From Vibrio sp. J1-1 (GTDB lineage: Bacteria > Pseudomonadota > Gammaproteobacteria > Enterobacterales > Vibrionaceae): a stretch of 64,000 bases of DNA. Below, one piece after another: positions 34,936 to 45,107 of this stretch. Made by a program: the position numbers and the translations under genes. The stretch covers positions 310,001 through 374,000 of the forward strand of contig NZ_JAKKCM010000004.1 of the NCBI RefSeq assembly GCF_021728395.1, read 5' to 3'. Each line of letters opens with the position of its first letter. Within the stretch, counting starts at the first letter, position 1. The notes beneath the pieces are model-generated. The model had not been told where the DNA came from. It did not search any database and was given only the letters and a program-made list of their open reading frames with translations.

Positions 34936-36288
34936 TTACAAAAACGGTGACCACGCAGGCGCTCTTACACGTCCATTTGTCGCAGGTAATCTCGCTTTAA
35001 ATCGGCCGTCAATGGAAACCATCGAAAGCACGTTTTTCTTATTGTACATGGAGCTATATACAACCATGCCACCGTTCGGAGCAATACTTGGAGACTCATC
35101 AAGTAAGGTCTTGGTAAGAACTTGAAGAGCGCCTGTTTCTAAATCTTGTTTTGCCAAGTTGAAGCCTGAATCACTGCGATTCACCATCACCAGAAATCGG
35201 CCGTCAGGTGTGATTTGACCACTCAGGTTCTGACTACCTTGCCAAGTTAAACGATTAGTATCACCGCTGCCCAAATCTACTTGATAAATTTGAGGTTTTC
35301 CACCCCTATCCGATGTGAAAACCAACGATTTTCCATCTGGGTGCCAGAACGGTTCTGTATTATTTGATCTGCCACGCGTAATTTGTGTGAGCTGGCGAGA
35401 TCTCAGGTCGAATGTGTAGACCTGCAATGACCCCGTCTTCGACAGAACAAGTGCAAGTTTGCTTCCATCTGGCGAAAACTTAGGTGCACCGTTGTGACGA
35501 GGATAAGAAGTAATCTTTTCTCGTTCGCCAGTGTAGATATTCATGATGTAAATTTCAGACTGACCGTTTTGGAAGCTTACATACGCTAGCTTCTGGCCAT
35601 CTGGAGACCAAGACGGTGACATCAACGGCTGTTTAGAGCGAAGTACCAAACGCTCGTTGTAACCGTCGTAGTCAGAAACACGCAGTTGGTAAGGGAAACG
35701 TTCGGTGTCACTCACTACTACATAGGCAATTCGGGTCATGAATGCGCCACGGTCACCCGTCAGTTGCTCATAAACCAAATCGGAAATTCGGTGAGCGTAT
35801 TCACGCATGCGAGACGCTTCTACCGTCGCAACTTTGTTGAACAGCACATGGTCTTTCGATAGTACTAACTCACCATCACTGCCTAGTGCTTTACCCTGAC
35901 CGCCTGTTAGCTGACCACGGACAATATCAACCAGCTGGTAGTTAACCACGTAATTACCCTGCTCATTTTGAGTAATTGAGCCTGTCAGTAAGGCATCAAC
36001 GCCAAGGTTGGTCCATGAATCAAAGTTAACCTCAGATTCATTAAAAGGCGTCTGTGGCATTTTGTTCGTCGGTACCGGGCTGAATTTTCCGCTGCGTTGC
36101 AAATCAGAGGCTATCACCGCAGAAATATCTGTTGGAAGCGGCGCGGCACCTTCCCATTTAAATGGAACCACAGCAATTGGTCGTGCTGAATCTATACCGT
36201 CGGTAATAACCAACTCTAGTGCAGCGTTCGCTACATTCGTCATACTGCTTAGCAGTACAAACATTCCTAGTAAAAGGCGTTTAATCAC
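34936..36288 (-). CDS. tolB: Tol-Pal translocation protein TolB
   Basis: A 450-aa periplasmic protein with signal peptide (1-22), a TolB N-terminal domain (~22-150) and a C-terminal six-blade beta-propeller. The repeated (S/D)PDG blades are easy to see ([49 protein letters not shown]). It binds Pal and TolA during outer-membrane constriction. It lies 16 bp after tolA. Confidence 0.96.
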   Translation of the reverse strand: MIKRLLLGMFVLLSSMTNVANAALELVITDGIDSARPIAVVPFKWEGAAPLPTDISAVIASDLQRSGKFSPVPTNKMPQTPFNESEVNFDSWTNLGVDALLTGSITQNEQGNYVVNYQLVDIVRGQLTGGQGKALGSDGELVLSKDHVLFNKVATVEASRMREYAHRISDLVYEQLTGDRGAFMTRIAYVVVSDTERFPYQLRVSDYDGYNERLVLRSKQPLMSPSWSPDGQKLAYVSFQNGQSEIYIMNIYTGEREKITSYPRHNGAPKFSPDGSKLALVLSKTGSLQVYTFDLRSRQLTQITRGRSNNTEPFWHPDGKSLVFTSDRGGKPQIYQVDLGSGDTNRLTWQGSQNLSGQITPDGRFLVMVNRSDSGFNLAKQDLETGALQVLTKTLLDESPSIAPNGGMVVYSSMYNKKNVLSMVSIDGRFKARLPATNGRVRAPAWSPFL

Positions 36289-36304
36289 GTCTCTGTTCCT
36301 TTAT

Positions 36305-37369
36305 TTAGTACTCAACAGTTAAGTTAATATTTCTTACTTGTTCAATAACATCTGGATCTTTAGGCATAGGGAAGCTGCCAACTTGGGTTACAGCACTTTT
36401 TGCGGCATTACACAGACGAGTGTCACCGTTCAACACAGCAACGCTTCTTACAACACCATCAGTGCCAGTAGGAACCAGCTTTACATTCAGCCTACACGAC
36501 TTTCCCGTAAGATAATCATCCTTAATAATACGGCTTTCTATCAACTGCTTGTAAATAGCGGCATAACGACCCAATTCTGATTGTACATGTTTGCTTTTGG
36601 CTTGCTTATTTAGCTCTGATTCATCTTCTAAGCCAGCAAAAATGTCATCCAATGCTGCTTCTTGTAGCTTACGTTCACGTTCAGCTTTCTCAGCAGCTTC
36701 TCGAGCTTTACGTTCTCGCTCTGCCGCCTCTTTGGCCGCTTTTTCTTTTGCGATACGTTCTTGCTCGGCTTTTTGCGCTGCTTCACGTTCACGACGCGCT
36801 TTTTCTTCTGCTTCTTTCGCTGCTTTCTCGCGCGCCACACGTTCTTGTTCTGCTTTGGCAATCGCCGCTTCTTTCGCTAAACGTTCCTGCTCCGCTTTAC
36901 GTACTGCCTCTTCTTTAACTTTACGTTCTTTTTCAAGCTTAGCAGCTCGCTCTTGCTCTTTGCGAACACGTTCCTCTTCGGCTTTGCGCTCCTGCTCTTT
37001 TTTCTTGCGTTCCGCTTCTGCTTCACGCGCGGCTTGAGCATCTTTAGCTTGTTGCTCTTTCAGCTTACGAATTTGCTCTTCTTCAGCTTTGCGATTTTTT
37101 TCCAGCTGCTCAGCTTCACGTCTTAATTTATCAAGACGTTCTTGCTCTTTCTTAGCGGCTTTTTCGCGTTGCTGACGAATCTCTTTCGCTTGTTGCTGAA
37201 CAAGCTTAGGATCAATAACAACAGCCTGAACCATCTGTCCCGTTGGTTCAGGTTTTGACATTGTTAGATCCGTACCCCAAAGCAATGCGACGACCAACAG
37301 GGCGTGCAAACCCACCGATATCATTATTGGCTTGGAGTACTCTTTCGTCTGGTTCTTTTTTTCTTTCAT
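36305..37369 (-). CDS. tolA: Cell envelope integrity protein TolA
   Basis: A 354-aa inner-membrane protein with one TM helix (~16-32, SVGLHALLVVALLW), a long Lys/Glu/Ala-rich helical rod (~55-245) and a C-terminal globular domain with GKSCRLNVKLVP and ending NINLTVEY. It spans the periplasm and couples TolQR proton-motive energy to TolB/Pal. The rod is low complexity at the DNA level, producing long spurious frames on the opposite strand. Confidence 0.95.
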   Translation of the reverse strand: MKEKKNQTKEYSKPIMISVGLHALLVVALLWGTDLTMSKPEPTGQMVQAVVIDPKLVQQQAKEIRQQREKAAKKEQERLDKLRREAEQLEKNRKAEEEQIRKLKEQQAKDAQAAREAEAERKKKEQERKAEEERVRKEQERAAKLEKERKVKEEAVRKAEQERLAKEAAIAKAEQERVAREKAAKEAEEKARREREAAQKAEQERIAKEKAAKEAAERERKAREAAEKAERERKLQEAALDDIFAGLEDESELNKQAKSKHVQSELGRYAAIYKQLIESRIIKDDYLTGKSCRLNVKLVPTGTDGVVRSVAVLNGDTRLCNAAKSAVTQVGSFPMPKDPDVIEQVRNINLTVEY

Positions 37370-37382
37370 GAATAGTTGACGT

Positions 37383-37826
37383 TTATTCCCTGATATCGGT
37401 CAGGAGCCCTACTTTAGGGATACCAGCACGACTCAATTCATCAAGTAGAAGGACTACATCTGCGTACGGCGTCGCTGCATCGCCACCTACCGCAACAGGT
37501 GAATCAGGTTTAAGCGATCGCTCAGCTTTAACACGTACAATCACATCTTGCAGCGATAAGCCACGTTGAACTTCTTCATCGTTGACACTCAGACCCAAGT
37601 TACCATCGCGATCAATTTCGATAATGATGAAACTACTATCAGTATCTCCTGCTAGCTCCTGCGCGGGTGTTGCGTTTGAAGTCTTGGGTAGTTCAACGTC
37701 GACACCTTGCGTCACGAATGGAGCGGTTGCCATGAAAATGATCAACAGTACTAACATCACGTCGATATAAGGTACAACGTTGATCTCTGCCGTCATTTTG
37801 CGCTTTTTAGGTTGGTAACCCGCCAT
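37383..37826 (-). CDS. tolR: Colicin uptake/Tol motor protein TolR
   Basis: A 147-aa ExbD/TolR protein with one N-terminal TM helix. The proton-conducting Asp is visible in VVPYIDVMLVLLIIFM. The periplasmic domain follows (residues ~45-147). It lies 3 bp after tolQ. Confidence 0.96.
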   Translation of the reverse strand: MAGYQPKKRKMTAEINVVPYIDVMLVLLIIFMATAPFVTQGVDVELPKTSNATPAQELAGDTDSSFIIIEIDRDGNLGLSVNDEEVQRGLSLQDVIVRVKAERSLKPDSPVAVGGDAATPYADVVLLLDELSRAGIPKVGLLTDIRE

Positions 37827-37829
37827 GCT

Positions 37830-38528
37830 TTATTCCTTATCCGCGCTGTCTCGGCCAGCCATCGCCTGGCGATGAAGGATGCTGTGGAATTCTTCGGAGA
37901 AAGTCGCGTAAGTATGTTCAAGTTTACTTACTTTGTTGCTTAGTCGGTTGTAGGCCATTACGGCAGGGATGGCAGCAAACAGACCCATAGCCGTCGCGAT
38001 CAACGCTTCTGCGATACCTGGTGCAACCATCGAAAGGGTTGCTTGTTTTACTTCACCCAGCGCGATAAACGCATGCATGATGCCCCATACAGTACCAAAC
38101 AGACCAATGTACGGGCTGATTGAACCTACCGTAGCTAGGAAAGGTAAGCTGGTTTCAAGCTCATCGACTTCACGAGCAACCGCAACGCGCATTGCACGTC
38201 CTGTACCTTCCATAATATAAGCTGGAGAGTTCGCGTTGCTCTTACGCAGACGCGCAAATTCTGTAAAACCGGCGTAGAAGATTTCTTCTGTGCCAATGAT
38301 TTCGTCTTTACGGCTCTTCACCTTTTGGTAAAGCTGAGAAAGATCCGTACCTGACCAGAATTTATCGTCAAATGATTCTGCATCTTTTGACGCATGGGAA
38401 AGCACTTTGCTGCGCTTAATGATCATTGCCCATGACGCAATCGACATACCAAGTAGTGTCAGCATCACAAGTTTTACCAACAGACTTGCCTGAAGAAAGA
38501 GATCTAAAATGGAAATATCAGCAGTCAC
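37830..38528 (-). CDS. tolQ: Tol motor protein TolQ
   Basis: A 232-aa ExbB/TolQ/MotA-type inner-membrane protein with three TM helices (~17-38, ~135-160, ~170-193). [14 protein letters not shown] and the [18 protein letters not shown] segment are diagnostic. The start overlaps the ybgC 3' end by 11 bp. Confidence 0.96.
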   Translation of the reverse strand: MTADISILDLFLQASLLVKLVMLTLLGMSIASWAMIIKRSKVLSHASKDAESFDDKFWSGTDLSQLYQKVKSRKDEIIGTEEIFYAGFTEFARLRKSNANSPAYIMEGTGRAMRVAVAREVDELETSLPFLATVGSISPYIGLFGTVWGIMHAFIALGEVKQATLSMVAPGIAEALIATAMGLFAAIPAVMAYNRLSNKVSKLEHTYATFSEEFHSILHRQAMAGRDSADKE

Positions 38529-38937
38529 TATTTGTTAGCTCCGAATTAATAAACGCTGGAATAGCTATTGGTTTCATTTTCTTATTATCGATACATGCTA
38601 CCTTAACAAGGGTACTGCACAATATCCGCCCTTGATCATTGACCAACTCTTGACAGAATTGTAAAGACACACGTTTTATTTCTGACACTCGGGTTACGAC
38701 TGTCAGATGTTCGTCCAGTGTTGCACCTTGTTTGAAATCGATATCCATGTGTCGGACAACAAAACCGATGTTTTGTTCCAGTAACACTTGTTGAGAGATA
38801 CCTTTCGCACGCAACATTTCAGTGCGGGCACGCTCAAAGAATTTAAGATAATTTGAATGATAAACAACGCCGCCCGCGTCTGTGTCTTCATAGTACACGG
38901 TGATCGGCCAGCAGAATGAGTTAGATGTGCCTTGCAA
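38518..38937 (-). CDS. ybgC: Acyl-CoA thioesterase YbgC
   Basis: A 139-aa hot-dog-fold thioesterase, first gene of the tol-pal operon. The catalytic Asp is visible in [24 protein letters not shown]. It acts on short-chain or phospholipid-related acyl thioesters in the cytoplasm. The start is a TTG at 38937; no ATG lies in a suitable position, and the length matches the family. Confidence 0.93.
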   Translation of the reverse strand: MQGTSNSFCWPITVYYEDTDAGGVVYHSNYLKFFERARTEMLRAKGISQQVLLEQNIGFVVRHMDIDFKQGATLDEHLTVVTRVSEIKRVSLQFCQELVNDQGRILCSTLVKVACIDNKKMKPIAIPAFINSELTNSDC

Positions 38938-39109
38938 GAGAGTACCAATAGAGTCAATTCTTTAAAGTAGTTACTATAACTTAAGCAATATGAATTGGTA
39001 CCAAGTGAGCGGAATATTTTTGATTTTTGTAGAAAAAATAAAAGCCAGACAAGATGTCTGGCTCCTAATCGATGATGAAATAACCGACTTTATTTCAGCT
39101 TATTTCAAG

Positions 39110-39412
39110 CTACGTGAAATAAAGTAAAGTTAAGTAGAATAAGATAGTCAGAGAGAAGTACGGGCTGAATAGTACCTGCCAATACCAACTTCTCGGCTTG
39201 AAGCCCACTCCAAACACCATGCTTGAGCACACTGCCCAAATCAATGCTGGAGCGATGACGGCGTTAAATCCACCAATCGCTTGGCTGTACGCTTCTGGCT
39301 CCCACATCACCAATCCAACATGCATAAAGCCAAGGATGAGAGATAAGACTCTCAGCAGAGTCTTATCTGTTGGTTGATGTAACTTCGCTACCTTATCAGC
39401 GAGATCACTCAC
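39110..39412 (-). CDS. ybgE: Cyd operon protein YbgE
   Basis: A 100-aa inner-membrane protein with three hydrophobic helices and the VGLVMWEPEAYSQAIGGFNA motif of the YbgE family. It starts with GTG at 39412, overlapping the end of cydX by 8 bp. It accompanies cytochrome bd oxidase operons; precise role uncertain. Confidence 0.88.
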   Translation of the reverse strand: MSDLADKVAKLHQPTDKTLLRVLSLILGFMHVGLVMWEPEAYSQAIGGFNAVIAPALIWAVCSSMVFGVGFKPRSWYWQVLFSPYFSLTILFYLTLLYFT

Positions 39413-39512
39413 TGTCTTTATCCATCATTTCTGAGTGCTCTAACCAAAGAGCGTTGATGATACCGAATGCACAAGCAAGTAGTACACCTAGAATCCATGC
39501 GAAATACCACAT
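39405..39512 (-). CDS. cydX: Cytochrome bd-I subunit CydX (YbgT)
   Basis: A 35-aa single-helix peptide beginning MWYFAWILGVLLACAFGIIN and ending in a short polar tail with the conserved E following ALWLEHSE. It is a small structural subunit of cytochrome bd. It lies 12 bp downstream of cydB and overlaps ybgE by 8 bp, so it is part of the cydAB-cydX-ybgE operon. Easily missed because of size. Confidence 0.95.
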   Translation of the reverse strand: MWYFAWILGVLLACAFGIINALWLEHSEMMDKDSE

Positions 39513-39524
39513 AGTAATAGCTCC

Positions 39525-40661
39525 TTAGTAAAGTGAGTTTTTGTTGTCTTCAATGTATTTATCATCCAAGCGACCGAACATCTTGTAGTAAGTCCAAGAC
39601 GTGTAACCAAGGATGATTGGCACCATAACAAACGCAACACCTGTCATTAGGTTAAGCGTCAGTTCAGATGAAGTCGCATCCCACATCGTCAAGCTGTGGT
39701 TAGGCACTAGATCTGACGGCATGATGAATGGGAACATCGCGAAGCCAGCAGTAAAGATAATACCCGCAACACCAAGACTTGAAGTGATGAATGAAGTCGC
39801 ACACTTTTCAAGACGTGATGCCAATACAGTAAGCAGTGGCATCGCAACACCTAGTACAGGTGCAGTCCATAGCAGTGGGTGGGTTTCAAAGTTCTTCATC
39901 CACGCACCAGCTTCACGAATCACCTCTTTGTTTAGAGGGTTAGACGCAGCATTGGTATCAATACCACCAACAATTACGTAGCCTTCAATGTTCTGAACCC
40001 AGAAACCAGCAACAACAAACGTTAGCACGGTTAGCAAACCAGTAAGCTGAGCGACATTACGCGCACGAGTATGCACTTCGCCAGTAGTCTTCATCTGTAG
40101 CCAGCTCGAACCTTGCATCAGAATCATGAACAAGCTTACTAGGCCACACAGCAACGCGAATGGGTTTAGCAGACCAAAGAACGAACCGTGATACGTTGGC
40201 ATCAGAAAGTCACTCAACTGGAATGGAACACCTTGCAGAAGGTTACCAAACGCCACACCAAAGATAATTGGTGGAACAAAGCCACTGATTGAGATACAAA
40301 TGTCCCAGTTTCTGCGCCATTTTGGATCTTCAATTTTCGAGCGGTAGTCCAGACCAAGAGGACGCAGCCATAGTGCAGCAAGCGTCAGGATCATTGCCAG
40401 GTAGAACCCAGAGAACGACGTTGCGTAAACCAGAGGCCATGCCGCGAATAGTGCACCACCCGCAGTGATAAGCCATACTTGGTTACCATCCCAGTGTGGG
40501 GCGATTGAGTTAATCATGACACGACGTTGTGTGTCGCTTTTACCGATAACAGGTACAAGCGCGCCTACACCCATATCGAATCCATCTGTTACTGCAAAAC
40601 CAACTAGTAGAACACCGATCAGTACCCACCAGATGAATCGCAAGATTTCGTAATCAAACAT
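39525..40661 (-). CDS. cydB: Cytochrome bd ubiquinol oxidase subunit II
   Basis: A 378-aa membrane protein with eight to nine TM helices. The start MFDYEILRFIWWVLIGVLL and DGFDMGVGAL, plus HWDGNQVWLITAGGALFAAWP, are diagnostic. It pairs with CydA to form the high-affinity quinol oxidase that works at low oxygen. 17 bp after cydA. Confidence 0.97.
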   Translation of the reverse strand: MFDYEILRFIWWVLIGVLLVGFAVTDGFDMGVGALVPVIGKSDTQRRVMINSIAPHWDGNQVWLITAGGALFAAWPLVYATSFSGFYLAMILTLAALWLRPLGLDYRSKIEDPKWRRNWDICISISGFVPPIIFGVAFGNLLQGVPFQLSDFLMPTYHGSFFGLLNPFALLCGLVSLFMILMQGSSWLQMKTTGEVHTRARNVAQLTGLLTVLTFVVAGFWVQNIEGYVIVGGIDTNAASNPLNKEVIREAGAWMKNFETHPLLWTAPVLGVAMPLLTVLASRLEKCATSFITSSLGVAGIIFTAGFAMFPFIMPSDLVPNHSLTMWDATSSELTLNLMTGVAFVMVPIILGYTSWTYYKMFGRLDDKYIEDNKNSLY

Positions 40662-40678
40662 CTTGTTGTCTCCTTGTC

Positions 40679-42265
40679 TTACGCTTCTACTTGGCGACTA
40701 ACTTTGTCTTCAACAGAGTCAGCGTTTTGCTCGAAGTGGTAACGGCCTGTTTTCAGGCTGCTAGGACCTTTACGAGCGAATTTCACCATTAGATATACTT
40801 CTGCAATCAAGAATGCCGTGTAAAGCGCCAGAATCGCGAATAGTGAAGTCAATATTTCACCAGCGGTTAGCGCTGAAGCGGCGACATGTACTGGTAGGAT
40901 TTCACCCACCGCCCATGGTTGACGACCAAATTCTGCGACAAACCAACCCGCCTCGATCGCAATCCATGGAAGTGGAATACTGAATAGCGCAGCTTTAAGT
41001 AGCCATGTCTTCTGAGTGATTTTCTGACGACATGTTTGGATGAACGACAAACCAAATACGAATAGCATGATGAAGCCACACGCAACCATGATACGGAACG
41101 ACCAGAATAGTGGCCACACGGTTGGGATAGAGTCGTCTGCTGCAGCTTGAATCTGCTCTTCTGTCGCATCAACAACATTGTCTGTGTAGCGTTTTAGAAG
41201 TAGACCGTAGCCAAGGTCACCTTTCACTTCGTCAAACGCGGCCATATTGGCATCAGACTTATCACCCGCACGCAATTTCTCAAGTAGCTCGTACGCGTAC
41301 ATACCGGTACGGATACGCTCAACGTGTTCTTCACGCAGATCACGCAGACCTGTAACCTGCTCATCAATAGAGCGAGTTGCGATGATACCCATTACGTAAG
41401 GGATTTTAACTGCGTAGTCAGTATGCATGTCGTCTTGGTTAGGAATACCAAATAGTGTGAACGCTGCTGGTGCTGGCTCTGTGTGCCATTCTGCTTCTAC
41501 TGCAGCAAGCTTCACTTTTTGGACTTCACCAAGCTCATAGCCTGATTCGTCACCAAGAACGATGGTAGAAAGAATAGCTGCCATACCGAAAGAAGCGGCA
41601 ATAGCAAATGAACGACGAGCGAACGCAACATCACGACCTTTCAATAGGTAGTATGAACTGATGCCTAGAACAAACATTGCGCCACAGGTGTAACCAGAAG
41701 CAACCGTGTGAACGAACTTAACCTGAGCAACTGGGTTAAACACAACCTCAGCAAAGCTCACCATTTCCATTCGCATGGTTTCGAAGTTGAATTCCGCGCC
41801 AACTGGGTTTTGCATCCAGCCGTTCGCAATCAGAATCCACAGTGCTGAGAAGTTAGAACCTAAAGCCACCAACCAAGTTACTGCTAAGTGTTGACGTTTA
41901 GATAGACGATCCCACCCGAAGAAGAATAGACCAACAAAAGTTGATTCCAGGAAGAACGCGACCAGTGCTTCAATCGCTAGTGGTGCACCGAAGATGTCAC
42001 CTACATAGTGGGAGTAATAGGACCAGTTCGTACCAAACTGGAATTCCATGGTAAGGCCAGTTGCCACACCAAGCGCAAAGTTAATACCAAACAGCTTACC
42101 CCAGAACTTGGTCATGTCCTTATAGATTTGCTTGTTCGTCATTACGTACAACGACTCCATAATGGCCAGTAGGAAGGCCATACCAAGGGTCAATGGTACG
42201 AATAGGAAGTGATACATCGCTGTTAGTGCAAACTGCAACCGCGATAGATCAACTACGTCAATCAT
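40679..42265 (-). CDS. cydA: Cytochrome bd ubiquinol oxidase subunit I
   Basis: A 528-aa membrane protein with heme ligands in the usual places: H19-type N-terminal context ([19 protein letters not shown]), the Q-loop region and the [12 protein letters not shown] segment near the C-terminus. ATG 42265 is preceded by AGGAG; the longer frame to 42295 is rejected. Long Q-loop as in the enterobacterial type. Upstream FNR- and ArcA-like sites point to oxygen control. Confidence 0.97.
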   Translation of the reverse strand: MIDVVDLSRLQFALTAMYHFLFVPLTLGMAFLLAIMESLYVMTNKQIYKDMTKFWGKLFGINFALGVATGLTMEFQFGTNWSYYSHYVGDIFGAPLAIEALVAFFLESTFVGLFFFGWDRLSKRQHLAVTWLVALGSNFSALWILIANGWMQNPVGAEFNFETMRMEMVSFAEVVFNPVAQVKFVHTVASGYTCGAMFVLGISSYYLLKGRDVAFARRSFAIAASFGMAAILSTIVLGDESGYELGEVQKVKLAAVEAEWHTEPAPAAFTLFGIPNQDDMHTDYAVKIPYVMGIIATRSIDEQVTGLRDLREEHVERIRTGMYAYELLEKLRAGDKSDANMAAFDEVKGDLGYGLLLKRYTDNVVDATEEQIQAAADDSIPTVWPLFWSFRIMVACGFIMLFVFGLSFIQTCRQKITQKTWLLKAALFSIPLPWIAIEAGWFVAEFGRQPWAVGEILPVHVAASALTAGEILTSLFAILALYTAFLIAEVYLMVKFARKGPSSLKTGRYHFEQNADSVEDKVSRQVEA

Positions 42266-42387
42266 GGTAACTCCTATGTGTCGGCTGAATGACACTCTCT
42301 ACATATTACAATCCATAATCAGGTGTTATTCACACATGAAATATGTTGAATTGTCACAACTTTTTGTTGCGAAAATGTACTTCGTTG

Positions 42388-42403
42388 GTTAGTTAATTGT
42401 TAA
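42388..42403 (-). promoter_or_regulatory. ArcA-like site upstream of cydA
   Basis: GTTAGTTAATTGTTAA has the GTTA direct repeats at 11-bp spacing that define ArcA-P binding. It is centred about 130 bp upstream of the cydA start, consistent with ArcA activation of cydAB in E. coli. Confidence 0.5.
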
Positions 42404-42480
42404 GCATCAGCTAATATAGCTGTGGCTAATATTACTTGTAAAAACACAATGTTTCAAAAGATTTATAGCCAGAATGCGCT

Positions 42481-42494
42481 TTGATACACATCAA
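42481..42494. promoter_or_regulatory. FNR box, perfect consensus
   Basis: TTGATACACATCAA matches TTGAT-N4-ATCAA exactly. It is about 215 bp upstream of cydA. FNR represses cydAB under full anaerobiosis in E. coli. Confidence 0.7.
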
Positions 42495-42530
42495 TATTTA
42501 TGCACAGAACGTGGACAAAAATCCATCACC

Positions 42531-42544
42531 TTGACGCAAATCAA
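42531..42544. promoter_or_regulatory. Second FNR-like box
   Basis: TTGACGCAAATCAA differs from the consensus by one base and lies 50 bp from the perfect box. Confidence 0.5.
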
Positions 42545-42693
42545 ACAACACCTGACGCAAATGTTAAGGCTGGGTAATGGGAGGAGAGAATGACGGGGCA
42601 CAAGCAAACATTAGCGCAACAAATGGCACCTTTCTATTAACTAAAAAGAAATTAAAGAAATCGAAGAAATGAGAGGTAGATCACCAAAAGTAA

Positions 42694-42720
42694 AAAGGCT
42701 GCGCATTTTGCCCAGCCTTT
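42694..42720 (-). terminator. Rho-independent terminator of ruvB
   Basis: AAAGGCTG (42694-42701) and CAGCCTTT (42713-42720), loop of 11 nt. It ends just 8 bp from the ruvB stop and is followed on the minus strand by TTTTTAC. Confidence 0.8.
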
Positions 42721-42727
42721 TTACTTT

Positions 42728-43732
42728 CTATTTTTCGATGCCAAAGTGGAGATAAGCCCGATCAGTGGCAATTCTACCCCGTGGTGTTCGCTGTAAATAA
42801 CCTTGTTGAATCAGATAAGGCTCTAAGACATCTTCTATGGTGTCTTTCTCTTCACCAATAGCCGCAGCCATATTATCTAAGCCAACCGGACCTCCACCGA
42901 ATTTTTCCATAATCGCCAGGAGAAGTTTGCGGTCCATGTAGTCGAAGCCCTGAGCATCAACATCAAGCATGTTTAGCGCTTTATCTGCGACATCAGCGCA
43001 GATGTGACCATTGCCTTTTACTTCTGCATAATCACGCACACGACGTAACAAGCGATTTGCAATACGAGGTGTTCCACGAGCACGACGTGCGACCTCTAAA
43101 GCCCCTTCCGGATCCATAGAGAGGCCTAAACAATCTGCACTGCGCTGGACAATGTCCTGCAGGTCTTTAATTTTATAAAACTCAAGGCGCTGCGTGATAC
43201 CAAAACGATCGCGCAATGGTGACGTCAGTGAACCAGCACGCGTCGTTGCGCCGATTAAGGTAAATGGTGGCAAATCAATTTTAATTGAGCGAGCGGCCGG
43301 GCCTTCCCCAATCATAATATCCAACTGGTAATCTTCCATCGCCGGATAGAGCACCTCTTCAACCATTGGGCTTAATCGGTGAATTTCATCGATAAAGAGA
43401 ACATCGTTTTCTTCTAAGTTGGTGAGCAGTGCGGCTAAATCCCCCGCCTTTTCCAACACAGGACCTGAAGTGGTACGAATGTTAACTTCCATTTCGTTAG
43501 CAACGATATTGGCGAGTGTGGTTTTACCCAAGCCAGGAGGACCAAAAATCAGCAGGTGATCTAACGCTTCATTACGCAGCTGTGCCGCTTTAATAAAGAT
43601 CTCCATCTGGCCTCGAACGTGATCCTGACCTTGGTAGTCTTCTAACTTTTTGGGGCGAATTGCACGGTCAACGACGTCTTCTTCCCGAAAAGCCGGGTTT
43701 TCTGGCGCGATTAAACGATCAGCTTCAATCAT
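42728..43732 (-). CDS. ruvB: Holliday junction DNA helicase RuvB
   Basis: A 334-aa AAA+ motor. Walker [10 protein letters not shown], Walker [10 protein letters not shown], sensor GATTRAG and the C-terminal winged helix ([16 protein letters not shown]) are all visible. It drives branch migration with RuvA. 72 bp after ruvA. Confidence 0.97.
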   Translation of the reverse strand: MIEADRLIAPENPAFREEDVVDRAIRPKKLEDYQGQDHVRGQMEIFIKAAQLRNEALDHLLIFGPPGLGKTTLANIVANEMEVNIRTTSGPVLEKAGDLAALLTNLEENDVLFIDEIHRLSPMVEEVLYPAMEDYQLDIMIGEGPAARSIKIDLPPFTLIGATTRAGSLTSPLRDRFGITQRLEFYKIKDLQDIVQRSADCLGLSMDPEGALEVARRARGTPRIANRLLRRVRDYAEVKGNGHICADVADKALNMLDVDAQGFDYMDRKLLLAIMEKFGGGPVGLDNMAAAIGEEKDTIEDVLEPYLIQQGYLQRTPRGRIATDRAYLHFGIEK

Positions 43733-43804
43733 CTTGTTACCTTGAAAAAATGGTTACCTGAGAGAATGGATTACCTTGGGCAAATTGTTACCTTCGGACT
43801 GGCG

Positions 43805-44419
43805 TTACACCATTGATTTTAGAGCTTCACGGATAAGCTGCTCGCTGTTCATATCCGGTTTAGCGATTTGAGCAACGACTTTCGAGGCTTGCGTTGGTTT
43901 GTATCCCAGAGCAAGCAGTGCACTGATCGCCTCTTCTTCCGCGTTATTCGACGTGGCAGATGCAGAGTCGGATGGAGCAGCGTCTGTGAATGGGGTAAAT
44001 AGGTCACCCGCCCCCCATCCTTTCAGACGGTCTTTCATTTCAACCACCAAGCGCTCAGCCGTTTTCTTACCAACGCCCGGCAGCTTAACGAGTGTTGACA
44101 CATCCTCTCGCTCTACACAAGTGACAAACTGACTTGCAGTCATGCCAGACAAGATACCCAAACCCAATTTAGGACCAACGCCGTTTGCTTTAATAACTTC
44201 ACGGAACAGCGCGCGCTCTTTTACGGTATTAAAACCATAAAGCAGTTGAGCATCTTCGCGAACAACAAAATGAGTATAAATGATGGCTTCTTCGCCGATG
44301 TTTGGCAGCTCGTAAAAACAGCTCATTGGCATCTGAACTTCATAACCAATGCCGTTAACTTCAATTAAAACTTCAGGTGGTTGCTTTTCAAGCAAGGTGC
44401 CGCGAAGACGTCCAATCAC
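43805..44419 (-). CDS. ruvA: Holliday junction DNA helicase subunit RuvA
   Basis: A 204-aa tetrameric junction-binding protein starting at GTG 44419, giving the canonical (M)[12 protein letters not shown]-terminus. Two helix-hairpin-helix motifs ([16 protein letters not shown] and the preceding [13 protein letters not shown]) and the C-terminal RuvB-binding domain are present. The open frame extends back into ruvC, but the family start is unambiguous. Confidence 0.95.
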   Translation of the reverse strand: MIGRLRGTLLEKQPPEVLIEVNGIGYEVQMPMSCFYELPNIGEEAIIYTHFVVREDAQLLYGFNTVKERALFREVIKANGVGPKLGLGILSGMTASQFVTCVEREDVSTLVKLPGVGKKTAERLVVEMKDRLKGWGAGDLFTPFTDAAPSDSASATSNNAEEEAISALLALGYKPTQASKVVAQIAKPDMNSEQLIREALKSMV

Positions 44420-44486
44420 GATAAATACTCTTTGGAAATGAATTTGCGACAGGATAATAAAGAACTGGATAGACATCCAGTTAATT

Positions 44487-45008
44487 TTACCGGTAGCGTC
44501 CTTTTCGTGCACTGGTCGCCTTTCCCGCCAGAGCGACGAGCGTTTTGTTGGTATTGGCATGACAGATCGCTACGCCAAGTGCATCGGCTGCGTCGGCTTG
44601 CGGTTTTGCTGGTAACTTTAGCATCTGCTGAACCATATGCTGAACTTGCGCTTTATCCGCTCCACCAGTTCCAACCACAGCCTGTTTAATAAGACGCGCA
44701 GCGTATTCATAAACAGGTAAATCCGCATTTACTGCAGCCACAATTGCACTGCCTCGTGCCTGTCCCAGTTTTAACGCAGAATCGGCATTCTTCGCCATAA
44801 AAACTTGCTCAATAGCGAATACGTCTGGCTGAAACTGAGTAATGATTTCAGTGACACCTGCATAAATTTGTCTGAGTCGACCTGGGAGCTCTTTTTCAGA
44901 CATACGGATACAGCCGCTGCCAAGATATTGCAAATGGCGGCCTTGTTGGCGAATGACACCGTAGCCGGTAATACGTGAGCCTGGGTCAATGCCCAAAATA
45001 ATTGACAT
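44487..45008 (-). CDS. ruvC: Crossover junction endodeoxyribonuclease RuvC
   Basis: A 173-aa resolvase. Catalytic acidic residues are visible in [14 protein letters not shown] (Asp), AIEQVFM (Glu) and the C-terminal [12 protein letters not shown]. It cleaves Holliday junctions with RuvAB. First gene of ruvC-ruvA-ruvB, downstream of aspS. Confidence 0.96.
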   Translation of the reverse strand: MSIILGIDPGSRITGYGVIRQQGRHLQYLGSGCIRMSEKELPGRLRQIYAGVTEIITQFQPDVFAIEQVFMAKNADSALKLGQARGSAIVAAVNADLPVYEYAARLIKQAVVGTGGADKAQVQHMVQQMLKLPAKPQADAADALGVAICHANTNKTLVALAGKATSARKGRYR

Positions 45009-45062
45009 TAAGTTTCCTAATCAACAACTCATTAGATTTATTAGAATATATTTCATTAAAAC

Positions 45063-45090
45063 AAAAACTCCCGCAATTGCGGGAGTTTTT
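45063..45090 (-). terminator. Rho-independent terminator after aspS
   Basis: AAAAACTCCCGC (45063-45074), AATT loop, GCGGGAGTTTTT (45079-45090): a perfect 12-bp stem. It works in either direction and separates aspS from ruvC. Confidence 0.88.
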
Positions 45091-45107
45091 CTTCAATTGT
45101 TGTGCGC

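Larger units (their letters stand above)
42296..42690. other. Regulatory region upstream of cydAB
   Basis: About 400 bp of non-coding DNA between ruvB (3' end) and cydA (5' end). It contains one ArcA-like and two FNR-like sites listed separately. No coding frame is supported. Confidence 0.6.

Noticed and set aside
36591-37037. 148-aa plus-strand open frame rich in Ser/Ala/Arg
   Set aside because: It is the reverse complement of the Lys/Glu/Ala-rich tolA rod; low-complexity codons keep several frames open.
36660-37150. Repetitive DNA that could be mistaken for a repeat array or CRISPR
   Set aside because: Irregular codon-level repetition encoding the TolA helical rod; no constant repeat with unique spacers.
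44420-44560. Longer N-terminus for RuvA
   Set aside because: It overlaps ruvC and adds 47 residues absent from the family; GTG 44419 gives the canonical start.
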